Shown piece after piece: positions 25,930 through 34,423 of a stretch of 64,000 bases of DNA. Position numbers and translations under genes: made by a program. Origin of the DNA: Nonlabens sp. MB-3u-79 (GTDB lineage: Bacteria > Bacteroidota > Bacteroidia > Flavobacteriales > Flavobacteriaceae). Positions within the stretch are counted from its first letter, which is position 1. Each line of letters begins with the position of its first letter. Where the stretch lies: positions 248,001 to 312,000 of the forward strand of contig NZ_CP025116.1 of the NCBI RefSeq assembly GCF_002831625.1, given 5' to 3'. The notes under the pieces are model-generated. The model did no database searches. It saw only the letters and a program-made list of their open reading frames with translations, and was not told the origin of the DNA.

Positions 25930-27693
25930 ATGAAAGAACTTAAAAAACTCAATGTACTCTTTGTCAAATACAAATGGCAACTTATAGGCGGGATTATTGT
26001 AACCATCATATCTCGCGTCCTTTCTCTTTTTTTACCGAAGTATGTGGGTAAAATTATTAATCTATTGAATGATTATGATAAAGGCAACATCACTGATAAA
26101 CAAATGCTACAAGATGACCTGACCTTGTACATCCTTATTATCATAGGAACTACCTTACTTGCCGCCATACTTACTTTTGTCATGCGTCAGTTGATCATTG
26201 TAGTTTCTAGACACCTGGAATACGATCTAAAAAACATCGTCTACCAGCAATACCAGAGACTTTCTTTGGGTTTTTACAAACAGAATCGCACAGGAGATTT
26301 AATGAATCGCATCAGTGAAGATGTCTCCAAAGTACGCATGTACATGGGACCAGCGATTATGTACAGCATCAATATGTTAACGCTATTTGCTGTTGTTATC
26401 CCTGCGATGATCGACACCGCTCCTACCCTTGCTATATATACGATTATTCCTTTACCAATACTTTCTGTGGCGATATACGTGATTAGTCGAGAGATCAACA
26501 AGCGTTCTACCTTAGTACAAGAATATCTTTCTAATTTAAATACGATATCTCAAGAATCTTTTAGTGGTATTTCTGTCATCAAAGCTTACAACCTCGCTCC
26601 ACAAATGACAGAGCAGTTTACAAAAGTGGCTAATGACAGTAAGGATAAAAACATTGATCTTGCCCGCATACAAGCTTTATTCTTCCCATTAATGGTACTC
26701 CTTATAGGTTTGAGCAATATTATGGTCATCTACATAGGAGGAAAACAAGTCATTGATGGTACCATTGACGTAGGAACCATTCCAGAATTCTTGATCTATG
26801 TCAACATGCTTACCTGGCCCGTTGCTGTCGTAGGTTGGGTAACCAATATGATACAGCAGGCAGAAGCCTCTCAAAGAAGAATCAACGAATTCTTAGATAT
26901 TGATCCAGCCATAAAAAATCTTAATGAATCAGAAACTCCAATTCAAGGAACGATCACTTTTGAAAAAGTGAACCTCACTTATGACGATACCAACATACAC
27001 GCTTTAAAGGATATTTCTTTTGAAATAGAAGCAGGAAAAACACTAGCTATTCTCGGTAAAACAGGAAGTGGAAAATCGACTATTTTAGAACTCATAGGCA
27101 GACTTTACGATATTGATAATGGTTCCTTAAAAATAGACGGTAAAGAAATCAATAGTTTAAACTTAGATAACTTGAGGTCTGCAATAGGTTATGTACCTCA
27201 AGATGCTTTCTTATTTTCTGATACGATAGGTAACAACATCGCTTTTGGTAAAAAAGATGCCGCTCAAGAAGAAATAGTAGCTGCTGCAAAGAATGCAGTA
27301 GTCCATAAAAATATTACCGATTTCACTAAAGGTTATGAAACCGTTTTAGGAGAACGAGGTATTACTTTAAGCGGCGGACAAAAACAACGGGTCTCCATCG
27401 CAAGAGCCATTATCAAGGAACCACAAATTTTATTGTTTGACGATTGTTTAAGCGCAGTAGACACAGAAACAGAAGAAAAAATCCTGAATAACCTTAAAAA
27501 AATCACTCACAACACCACTACTATTATAGTGAGTCACAGAGTAAGTAGTGCCAAAAACGCCGATCACATTATCGTACTCGATGAGGGTAACATTATTGAA
27601 CGAGGAAGTCACGAGTCTCTCTTAAATGACAAAGGTTATTATGCAGAGCTTTTTGCTAATCAAATGTTAGAGGAAGAAGGGAACATCGATTAA
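25930..27693 (+). CDS. ABC exporter, fused permease and ATPase
   Basis: The 587-residue half-transporter has six predicted membrane helices in the first about 310 residues. Its ATPase domain has Walker [10 protein letters not shown] (376-384), signature LSGGQKQR (about 480) and Walker B LLFDDCLSAVD (about 502). The residue after the Walker B Asp is Asp, not the usual catalytic Glu, as in MdlA-type subunits and the degenerate sites of heterodimeric exporters. No partner subunit lies nearby. The substrate (lipid or drug) is unknown. Confidence 0.88.
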   Translation: MKELKKLNVLFVKYKWQLIGGIIVTIISRVLSLFLPKYVGKIINLLNDYDKGNITDKQMLQDDLTLYILIIIGTTLLAAILTFVMRQLIIVVSRHLEYDLKNIVYQQYQRLSLGFYKQNRTGDLMNRISEDVSKVRMYMGPAIMYSINMLTLFAVVIPAMIDTAPTLAIYTIIPLPILSVAIYVISREINKRSTLVQEYLSNLNTISQESFSGISVIKAYNLAPQMTEQFTKVANDSKDKNIDLARIQALFFPLMVLLIGLSNIMVIYIGGKQVIDGTIDVGTIPEFLIYVNMLTWPVAVVGWVTNMIQQAEASQRRINEFLDIDPAIKNLNESETPIQGTITFEKVNLTYDDTNIHALKDISFEIEAGKTLAILGKTGSGKSTILELIGRLYDIDNGSLKIDGKEINSLNLDNLRSAIGYVPQDAFLFSDTIGNNIAFGKKDAAQEEIVAAAKNAVVHKNITDFTKGYETVLGERGITLSGGQKQRVSIARAIIKEPQILLFDDCLSAVDTETEEKILNNLKKITHNTTTIIVSHRVSSAKNADHIIVLDEGNIIERGSHESLLNDKGYYAELFANQMLEEEGNID

Positions 27694-28081
27694 CGATTAT
27701 AGGTTTTTAGCTCTTAGTAATAGACTCTGAAAATCGGTAATGGGAAAATTAAAAAATCATATTGGTAAATTTTTTGCCCCTCCTTGTTAGGTCCTACTCA
27801 TTTCATTCAAGTCCTCCATAAAAAGGTGTTTTCCAATCGCAAGGCCTTCTTACAGCAGGTGATCGCGACACTTCTTTCATTTCCCCAGAGTGGAGTAAGC
27901 ATGTAATAGCTATTTTCCAGAGTGTCACTGAGAATTTAAACCAGTTGGATACAGAAAATACAATCAGCCACTTGGATAACAGACTGTAATACAGTATTTT
28001 ACTACATTAAAGCTTTATAAACTTTTCTTTTTGTCTTTTTTTTCTATTTTTGAACATATCTAACCCTACTTTAAAAGAATT
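27694..28081. other. Gap with a possible gene remnant
   Basis: This 388-base gap holds a start-less open frame at 27822-27989. It is read as KGVFQSQGLLTAGDRDTSF followed by ISPEWSKHVIAIFQSVTENL and on to LDNRL and a TAA. The composition looks protein-like, but there is no ATG, GTG or TTG. It may be the tail of a decayed gene; no family was recognised. Confidence 0.35.
28045..28052 (+). promoter_or_regulatory. -7 box for the DUF3276 gene
   Basis: TATTTTTG matches TAnnTTTG, 29 bases before the ATG at 28082; no well-spaced TTG. Confidence 0.45.
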
Positions 28082-28465
28082 ATGAGCGATAGAGATTACC
28101 AAGAACAAGAAGAGATTTTTTCAAAAGTAGTGCGAGCAGGAAGGCGTACTTATTTCTTTGATGTAAGAGCTACAAAAGCAGATGACTATTACCTAACCAT
28201 TACAGAAAGTAAAAAATTCACTAATGACGACGGTAGTTTCTATTTTAAGAAACATAAAATTTACTTGTACAAAGAAGATTTTCAAGAGTTCGGTGATACC
28301 TTAAAGGAAATCACAGACTTTATTATAGATAAAAAAGGAGATGAGGTTATTTCTGACCGTCATCAGACAGACTTTAAAAAGGAAGAAGCTCAACCAGCGC
28401 AAGATGACGCTGCAGCGCCTAACGATCCAGCAAGTTTTACAAATATCAATTTTGAAGATATCTAG
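28082..28465 (+). CDS. DUF3276 (PUR-alpha-like) protein
   Basis: The 127-residue protein has the single PUR-like repeat seen in Bacteroidota and spirochaetes: IFSKVVRAGRRTYFFDVRATKADDYYLTITESKKF, then FYFKKHKIYLYKEDFQEFGDTLKEI (about 14-80). The tail is acidic and Ala/Pro-rich. By homology it binds single-stranded nucleic acid; the target is unknown. It is a single-gene unit with its own box upstream and a terminator downstream. Confidence 0.88.
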   Translation: MSDRDYQEQEEIFSKVVRAGRRTYFFDVRATKADDYYLTITESKKFTNDDGSFYFKKHKIYLYKEDFQEFGDTLKEITDFIIDKKGDEVISDRHQTDFKKEEAQPAQDDAAAPNDPASFTNINFEDI

Positions 28466-28485
28466 TAATTAAATGTTCTATGCCT

Positions 28486-28517
28486 AAAGCCTTTCTACGT
28501 GAAGGGCTTTTTTTTTA
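28486..28517 (+). terminator. Rho-independent terminator after DUF3276
   Basis: AAAGCCTTTC pairs with GAAGGGCTTT (one G-T pair) around TACGT, followed by a T run. Confidence 0.8.
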
Positions 28518-28547
28518 TTTTTATACTCTTACCATTAAAACCGTATT

Positions 28548-31082
28548 ATGAAAAAAGTGATGTTGCTTTTGTTGGTTCTCACTTTTTGTTGTTCCGCTTT
28601 CGCGAAAGCCCAACAACAAAAAGAGCTGCCAGTACAAACCTTAATAGACCCTAGTCTTAATTATTACCTACCAGAAGGTGTTTCCTACAACCCTGAGATT
28701 CCAACACCACAAGAAATCATAGGTTTCGTTCCTGGAAAATGGCACGTGAGTCATGACAAACTGGTACAATACATGCAAGTTCTTGCAGAAAAGTCTGATC
28801 GTTTTACGATTGAAAATCGTGGGACCACCTATGAGGACAGACCGCTTTACTTACTTACAGTGACCAGTCCAGAAAACCATAAAAATATTGATCAAATAAG
28901 AACAGATCATATTGCTGCGACCAATAAAGAAAACGCAGATAACACCAACGCTCCTATAGTGGTATACCAAGGATTTTCTATTCATGGTAATGAACCTAGT
29001 GGCGCTAACGCATCATTACTTCTCGCCTATCATCTAGCCGCTGCACAAGGTCCAGAAATGGAAGCCTTGTTAAAAAACACCGTCATTCTTCTGGACCCTA
29101 GTTTAAATCCAGATGGATTGCAACGTTTTGCCAGTTGGGTAAATCAACATAAGAGTAAGAATGTAAATCCAGACACTTACGATAGAGAATATAATGAAGT
29201 ATGGCCGGGTGGACGTACCAATCATTATTGGTTTGATATGAATCGCGACTGGTTGCCTGTGCAATTACCAGAATCGCAAGCGCGTATAGAAACTTTTCAT
29301 AAATGGTTGCCTAACATTTTGACAGACCATCATGAAATGGGAACCAACTCTACCTTCTTTTTCCAACCAGGAATCCCATCCAGAACACACCCACTGACTC
29401 CCGCGATGAATCAAAAGCTAACCCGTCAAATAGGTAATTACCTCGCTGAAGGTTTTGATGAGATAGGCTCGCTGTATTACACAGAAGAAGATTACGACGA
29501 TTTCTATTATGGTAAAGGATCTACTTTTCCAGATATCAATGGTTCTATAGGAATTCTTTTTGAGCAAGCCAGTTCTCGTGGTCATGCTCAGAATTCTGAT
29601 AATGGCGTTCTTACTTTTCCGTTTACCATAAGAAACCAGTTTACGGCAGCTTTAAGTACTCTAAAAGCGGCAACCGGCATGCGTAAAGAACTACTGGATT
29701 ATCAAGCTCAATTTTACAAAGACGCTAGAAAGGAAGTTTCTAATGAAGCCATCATCTTTGGTGATCATACAGATGCTGGCCGTACCGATGCCCTTGCAGA
29801 AATATTATCAAGACATAAAATAGAAGTGCGCTCATTAAAAAATGACGTTTCTAAAAATGGCAAAACCTATAAAAAAGGATATGCTTACCTAGTTCCTAAA
29901 AACCAAAAAAACTCTCGTCTGATCAACGCGATGTTTGAAAAGAGAACAACGTTTCAAGACAGCTTGTTTTATGATATCAGTGCGTGGACATTCCCGCTGG
30001 CTTTTGATATGGATTATGATGAAAATGCCGACTTGAGCAATGGCATTACAAGGAACTCCAATACTGGTATAAACCAAATAGAAATTTCTGACTATGCCTA
30101 TTTAATGCCTTGGAATGAATACTACACACCTAAAGCTTTAAATACATTGCTATCAAAGGATATCAGAGCTAAAGTAGCTATGAAGCCTTTTTCCCTAAAC
30201 GGTAAACAATATGATTATGGCACCATACTTATTCCAGTTCAGAATCAAAAAATGAACACTTCAGAATTGCGTGATGTTCTCGGGGATATTTCGACTGATG
30301 CTAAAGTTGATTTTTACGGAGTCCCAACAGGGCTCACCGAAGGAATTGATTTAGGCTCACGTCAATTCAGAGCCCTTACCCAACCTAAAATCGCCTTGTT
30401 AGTAGGTGAAGGTATCAACCCTTCTGATGCCGGTGAGATCTGGCATTTGATGGACCAGAAATACGATATTCCTATAACTAAAATTGATCTTCAAGACATT
30501 AATCGCAAGGATTTGAGTCGATACAATACGATTATCGTTCCTGCTACTTACGGTAGCCCAGAAAATGAAGTAATCGATCAACTGAAAGAATGGACACGTG
30601 CTGGAGGTACTTTAATAGGTTATCGCAGTGCATTAAGCTGGATGAGTAGTTCCAAATTGCTACCCCTTAGCTTCAAAAAAACAGAAAACCCCGTTGAAAA
30701 CATCACTTTTGAACAGCGTAGCGACCATAGCGGTGCACAAAGAATAGGTGGAGCTATTTTTGAAACAAAACTAGACCGCTCTCATCCTATAGCTTTTGGG
30801 TTTAAAGATGATCAGTTGCCTATGTTTAGAAACACTACGCTGTTTGTAGAATCTCACAAAGACAGTTACCGCAACCCTATCAAATACACAAGCGATCCTT
30901 TAATGAGTGGTTATATCTCTGATATTAATTTAGAGGCATTAAGAAGCACAGTGCCATTTCAACATAATAATTATGGCCGTGGAAATGTGATTGGTTTTAC
31001 TGATAACACGCAGTTTAGAGCTTTCTGGTATGGAACTAACAAGTTGTTGATGAATGCTATTTTCTTTGCTAAAGAGATGTAA
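28548..31082 (+). CDS. Exported M14 family zinc carboxypeptidase
   Basis: The 844-residue secreted peptidase has a signal peptide (about 1-21). Zinc ligands are H146 and E149 (SIHGNEPSG) with a third His at 261/262 (LTDHHEMG); the probable catalytic Glu is E339 (LFEQASSRGH). A C-terminal domain around 620-720 resembles a GATase-like fold (IALLVGEGINPSDAGEIWHLM, YNTIIVPATYGS). The palindromic repeat codes for AFAKA at residues 17-21, at the signal-peptide cleavage region. Its stop codon directly abuts the GATTAGGT array. Confidence 0.9.
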   Translation: MKKVMLLLLVLTFCCSAFAKAQQQKELPVQTLIDPSLNYYLPEGVSYNPEIPTPQEIIGFVPGKWHVSHDKLVQYMQVLAEKSDRFTIENRGTTYEDRPLYLLTVTSPENHKNIDQIRTDHIAATNKENADNTNAPIVVYQGFSIHGNEPSGANASLLLAYHLAAAQGPEMEALLKNTVILLDPSLNPDGLQRFASWVNQHKSKNVNPDTYDREYNEVWPGGRTNHYWFDMNRDWLPVQLPESQARIETFHKWLPNILTDHHEMGTNSTFFFQPGIPSRTHPLTPAMNQKLTRQIGNYLAEGFDEIGSLYYTEEDYDDFYYGKGSTFPDINGSIGILFEQASSRGHAQNSDNGVLTFPFTIRNQFTAALSTLKAATGMRKELLDYQAQFYKDARKEVSNEAIIFGDHTDAGRTDALAEILSRHKIEVRSLKNDVSKNGKTYKKGYAYLVPKNQKNSRLINAMFEKRTTFQDSLFYDISAWTFPLAFDMDYDENADLSNGITRNSNTGINQIEISDYAYLMPWNEYYTPKALNTLLSKDIRAKVAMKPFSLNGKQYDYGTILIPVQNQKMNTSELRDVLGDISTDAKVDFYGVPTGLTEGIDLGSRQFRALTQPKIALLVGEGINPSDAGEIWHLMDQKYDIPITKIDLQDINRKDLSRYNTIIVPATYGSPENEVIDQLKEWTRAGGTLIGYRSALSWMSSSKLLPLSFKKTENPVENITFEQRSDHSGAQRIGGAIFETKLDRSHPIAFGFKDDQLPMFRNTTLFVESHKDSYRNPIKYTSDPLMSGYISDINLEALRSTVPFQHNNYGRGNVIGFTDNTQFRAFWYGTNKLLMNAIFFAKEM
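28595..28609. repeat. Palindromic repeat copy 6 (in M14 signal peptide)
   Basis: CGCTTTCGCGAAAGC, perfect 14-bp core, read as S-AFAKA at the end of the signal peptide. Confidence 0.88.
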
Positions 31083-31466
31083 GATTAGGTGATTAGGTGA
31101 TTAGGTGATTAGGTGATTAGGTGATTAGGTGATTAGGTGATTAGGTGATTAGGTGATTAGGTGATTAGGTGATTAGGTGATTAGGTGATTAGGTGATTAG
31201 GTGATTAGGTGATTAGGTGATTAGGTGATTAGGTGATTAGGTGATTAGGTGATTAGGTGATTAGGTGATTAGGTGATTAGGTGATTAGGTGATTAGGTGA
31301 TTAGGTGATTAGGTGATTAGGTGATTAGGTGATTAGGTGATTAGGTGATTAGGTGATTAGGTGATTAGGTGATTAGGTGATTAGGTGATTAGGTGATTAG
31401 GTGATTAGGTGATTAGGTGATTAGGTGATTAGGTGATTAGGTGATTAGGTGATTAGGTGATTAGGT
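31083..31466. repeat. Tandem array of 48 GATTAGGT units
   Basis: The 8-base unit GATTAGGT is repeated 48 times without a single change over 384 bases, starting the base after the M14 peptidase stop codon. Because 8 is not a multiple of 3, every frame on both strands meets stop codons, so it is non-coding. There are no spacers, which rules out CRISPR. Array length may vary between cells or be affected by assembly. Confidence 0.97.
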
Positions 31467-31571
31467 GAAAATTAAAAATGATAAGAAATACGACAAATAT
31501 TTCAATCTTTTTATAAATAATCATTCTCTACTAAGCCAGTGCTCGACCCAGCATTTGGAAAGTAATTGGTT

Positions 31572-31605
31572 ATTCAAGTTCAAATTCGAGTTCGATTTCA
31601 TTTTA
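31572..31605. repeat. Degenerate GTTCGA-type hexamer run
   Basis: TTCAAGTTCAAATTCGAGTT and following bases are degenerate GTTCGA/GTTCAA hexamers. Similar runs end both copies of the duplicated block. Confidence 0.6.
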
Positions 31606-31801
31606 CCGCTTCTTTCCCCGTCCCTAAAGGTGGAAGCTATTCTTTTATTCAATTGTCATTCCGCTGCAGAGCGGTATCGGATGTTACTATCTCTATCTCA
31701 TCAACACCCGCAACACCCATCCCAACCTTCCCTCAAGGGAAGGAGTTTTACTCCTTTTCAAGTTCAGGTTCGAGTTCGAATTCGAGTTCGAGTTCAAGTT
31801 C
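31606..31801. repeat. Duplicated hairpin-rich block, copy A
   Basis: A non-coding block of about 195 bp, repeated at 31841-32033. It holds three hairpins: CCGCT/AGCGG around GCAG, CCTTCCCT/AGGGAAGG around CA, and GGAG/CTCC around TTTTA. It ends in degenerate GTTCGA hexamers. Long frames through it are an effect of repeat composition. Confidence 0.85.
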
Positions 31802-31840
31802 AACTTGAATTTGATTTTGATTTTAGTTTTGTTTTATTTT

Positions 31841-32033
31841 CCGCTTCTTTCCCCGTCCCTAAAGGGTGGAAGCTATTCTTTTATTCAATTGTCATTCCGC
31901 TGCAGAGCGGTATCGGATGTTACTATCTCTATCTCATCAACACCGCAACACCCATCCCAACCTTCCTCAAGGGAAGGAGTTTTACTCCTTTTCAAGTTCA
32001 GGTTCGAGTTCGATTTCGAGTTCAAATTCAAAC
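31841..32033. repeat. Duplicated hairpin-rich block, copy B
   Basis: Direct repeat of 31606-31801 with three single-base indels (AAAGGG for AAAGG, CACCGC for CACCCGC, CTTCCTC for CTTCCCTC) and a shorter, altered hexamer tail. It ends at the stop codon of the CsaA-like gene on the other strand. Confidence 0.85.
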
Positions 32034-32034
32034 T

Positions 32035-32367
32035 CTACCCTACTCGATCTCCATTCTTTGCATTTGCCTCAGGTTGTAAAAGAATGACATCTTTGTCCTC
32101 ACCTACTATTCCCAACACCAAGCACTCGCTCATAAAGTTGGCGATCTGCTTTTTGGGAAAATTCACTACCGCGATGACTTGTTTGCCTACCAATTCTTTT
32201 TTATCGTATCGTTTAGTGATTTGAGCGCTAGTTCTTTTAATACCTAAAGGGCCGAAATCTATTTGGAGCTGGTAAGCCGGGTTTCTGGCTTCAGGAAAAT
32301 TACCCACCGTTAAAACCGTACCTACTCTCATATCTATGTTCTCAAAATCATTCCAAGAGATATCCAT
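32035..32367 (-). CDS. CsaA-like tRNA-binding-domain protein
   Basis: The 110-residue single-domain protein has the OB-fold tRNA-binding signature: FENIDMRVGTVLTVGNFPEARNPAYQLQIDFG and later VIAVVNFPKKQIANFMSECLVLG. CsaA and the EMAP-II-like C-terminal domain of MetRS share this fold. CsaA is described as a chaperone-like, possibly tRNA-binding protein. Its start is 1 base from the stop of the upstream gene, so they form a two-gene operon. Its stop lies at the edge of the repeat island. Confidence 0.88.
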   Translation of the reverse strand: MDISWNDFENIDMRVGTVLTVGNFPEARNPAYQLQIDFGPLGIKRTSAQITKRYDKKELVGKQVIAVVNFPKKQIANFMSECLVLGIVGEDKDVILLQPEANAKNGDRVG

Positions 32368-32667
32368 CTATTTCATCTGGAGTTTTTGGATCATCACAGG
32401 AGAGATGTATTGGTCTGCTCCATATGCGTTTACTAGCAATCCTTTTTCTCCTGTTTTACATTCTAAAACATAAAGAATAGAGTTATCGCCAGCACTGCTC
32501 ATGCCTTCAAATCGGTAAAACTTCACCACTTCAATTTCGCCAGCTTTCCATTGCATTTTCAAATCCTTAGAATGCACCCCATCTTCTACTAGGTCAAAAT
32601 TGATGTTGTAACCCTCGTTTTGTAAAGCTGCTATTGCTGTTGAAAGCGTATCGTATCCCTCTTTCAT
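32368..32667 (-). CDS. Small conserved Bacteroidota protein of unknown function
   Basis: The 99-residue soluble protein reads YDTLSTAIAALQNEGYNINFDL, then VVKFYRFEGMSSAGDNSILYVLECKTGEKGLLVNAYG. I recall a family of this length and pattern (FEGMS..D.S.LYA) in Bacteroidota that is often labelled phosphoribosylpyrophosphate synthetase, but it is far too short and has no PRPP loop. The function is unknown. It directly precedes the CsaA-like gene. Confidence 0.75.
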   Translation of the reverse strand: MKEGYDTLSTAIAALQNEGYNINFDLVEDGVHSKDLKMQWKAGEIEVVKFYRFEGMSSAGDNSILYVLECKTGEKGLLVNAYGADQYISPVMIQKLQMK

Positions 32668-32792
32668 AATGTTTTATTTTAAAGTTAAGAAAATAATACC
32701 AATTCTCATAAGCTTTAAAAAAACATTGGCAAGCTCAGGAGCTCTTAAAAAATGTTGCTTTTCTTACTTAAAATAGAAAATGATATTGCTCT

Positions 32793-32808
32793 CGCTTTCG
32801 CGAAAGCG
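32793..32808. repeat. Palindromic repeat copy 7 (intergenic)
   Basis: CGCTTTCGCGAAAGCG, perfect, 40 bases upstream of the redoxin gene start and just before a TACCTTTA promoter-like box (32821-32828). Confidence 0.9.
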
Positions 32809-32848
32809 TAACAAATCTCATACCTTTACTACTTATAAAGAAAACATT

Positions 32849-33403
32849 ATGTCCTTAACTCCTTCTACCATGCTGCCACTAGGAACGAAAGCTCCTGATT
32901 TCAATTTATTAGATACCGTAAGTAGCCAAATGCGGAATCTCAACGAGCTCAAAGGCTCTAAAGGAACTGTAGTGATGTTTATATGCAATCACTGTCCGTT
33001 TGTACTTCATATAAACGAAGAGTTGGTAAGAGTAGCTAATGATTACCGTGTGACTGGATTCCATTTCATTGCTATCTCTAGTAATGATGCCGTGAATTAT
33101 CCACAAGATGGACCTGAGTTCATGAGGCAAAATGCTGATGACCATGACTATCCTTTTCCTTATTTATACGACGCCACCCAAGAAGTAGCTAAAGCTTATG
33201 ACGCGGCCTGCACTCCAGATCTTTATCTGTTTGACGCAAGTTTACAATTGGTTTACAGAGGACAACTCGATGACTCTAGACCAGGTAATGGCGTACCGTT
33301 AACTGGAAGATCCTTAAGAGAGGCCATGGATGCTTTACTAGGAAATAAACAAGTACCACAACCACAAAAACCAAGTATGGGTTGCAATATCAAATGGAAA
33401 TAA
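32849..33403 (+). CDS. Thioredoxin-fold (AhpC/TSA-like) redox protein
   Basis: From the ATG at 32849 the product has 184 residues. The fold is TlpA/peroxiredoxin-like: LPLGTKAPDFNLLDTVSSQ, then VVMFICNHCPFVLHINEEL with a CNHC motif (CxxC), and a late TPDLYLFDASLQLVYRGQLDDSRPGN. It has no signal peptide, so it is cytosolic. The CNHCPF motif occurs in a widespread family of uncharacterised redoxins. It probably acts as a disulfide or peroxide reductase; the substrate is unknown. Confidence 0.85.
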   Translation: MSLTPSTMLPLGTKAPDFNLLDTVSSQMRNLNELKGSKGTVVMFICNHCPFVLHINEELVRVANDYRVTGFHFIAISSNDAVNYPQDGPEFMRQNADDHDYPFPYLYDATQEVAKAYDAACTPDLYLFDASLQLVYRGQLDDSRPGNGVPLTGRSLREAMDALLGNKQVPQPQKPSMGCNIKWK

Positions 33404-33472
33404 TTGACCAGTTATCTGCTCGATATTTAAAGGGATAAGCAGTAATTTAGCAACTTATCAAAATTACCATAT

Positions 33473-34423
33473 ATGTTTTCACTTAAAGTGGTTTGGAATC
33501 CATTAGAAGGGCTTGATATAGGCTCTTTCACCTTGCATTTTTACAGCCTTTCATACGTTATTGCTTTTATCTTAGGATGGTACCTTATAAAACCCATCTT
33601 CAAAAGAGATGGTGTCAGTATGGAAAAACTGGATCCATTATTTATGTATACAGTAATAGGTATGCTCGTAGGTGCTAGACTGGGTCATTATTTATTTTAT
33701 GAACCTGCTACCTTTTTTTCAAATCCATTGCGAGTTTTTCTTCCTTTTAGAACAGATCCATTTGAATGGACCGGTTTTGCTGGTATGGCCAGCCATGGTG
33801 CTGCCATAGGAGTGATCATTGCAATGTTTTTTTACAGCCGCAAACACTTAAAAAAGAACATCCTATGGATCCTAGACCGTATTGTGATACCCAGCGCTAT
33901 AGGTGGGACTTTTGTGCGATTAGGAAATTTAATGAATAGTGAAATCAATGGTAAACCTAGCGGTGACTTTTTTGCCGGGTTTAAATTTGTACGAGACCTA
34001 AGCGATGACAGTGTTCGAGGGGCATTGCAACAAACAGGTATCACAGACCCAGACAAAGCTATTGATGCGTTAGTAAACGATCCTCAATATGCAGAATTGC
34101 TTGCGAGTATTCCATATAAACATCCTGCGCAATTGTATGAAGCCATTTGTTATATAGGTGTATTTATCATTCTATACTTGGTGTATTGGAAATCAGAAAA
34201 GCGCCATAAACCAGGTTACTTGGTAGGACTATTTTTTGTACTCCTTTTTATGGTCAGATTACTCATAGAAAACATCAAAGAAGCACAAACAGCAACTGAT
34301 GGTTTTGAATTTATAGGGATTCACTTTAATACCGGACAATTGTTAAGTGTACCCTTTATTTTATTAGGATTGTTCTTAATGTTTCGTCCAGATGGAATGT
34401 TTGAAAAGAAGACCAATGCGTAA
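33473..34423 (+). CDS. lgt: Prolipoprotein diacylglyceryl transferase
   Basis: This 316-residue inner-membrane enzyme transfers diacylglycerol to the lipobox Cys of prolipoproteins. Recognised motifs are GARLGHYLFYEP, SHGAAIGV, the Lgt signature region with RLGNLMNSEINGKPS, and HPAQLYEAICY. Seven membrane helices are inferred. A segment of about 40 residues (FVRDLSDDSVRGALQQTG to LLASIPYK) extends the periplasmic loop, as in other Bacteroidota. It overlaps the next gene by 8 bases, and that product is itself a lipoprotein. Confidence 0.94.
   Translation: MFSLKVVWNPLEGLDIGSFTLHFYSLSYVIAFILGWYLIKPIFKRDGVSMEKLDPLFMYTVIGMLVGARLGHYLFYEPATFFSNPLRVFLPFRTDPFEWTGFAGMASHGAAIGVIIAMFFYSRKHLKKNILWILDRIVIPSAIGGTFVRLGNLMNSEINGKPSGDFFAGFKFVRDLSDDSVRGALQQTGITDPDKAIDALVNDPQYAELLASIPYKHPAQLYEAICYIGVFIILYLVYWKSEKRHKPGYLVGLFFVLLFMVRLLIENIKEAQTATDGFEFIGIHFNTGQLLSVPFILLGLFLMFRPDGMFEKKTNA

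Noticed and set aside
31083..31466. CRISPR array
   Set aside because: The 8-base units are contiguous with no spacers and no cas genes are present.
31083..31466. Telomere or chromosome end
   Set aside because: The array is internal, with ordinary genes on both sides and unique sequence beyond.
31465..32224. Overlapping long frames of up to 204 codons through the repeat block
   Set aside because: They run in several frames over the duplicated hairpin block and degenerate hexamers, which happen to lack stops. The translations are low-complexity (Ser- or Val/Arg/Gln-rich) and no promoter or family supports them.
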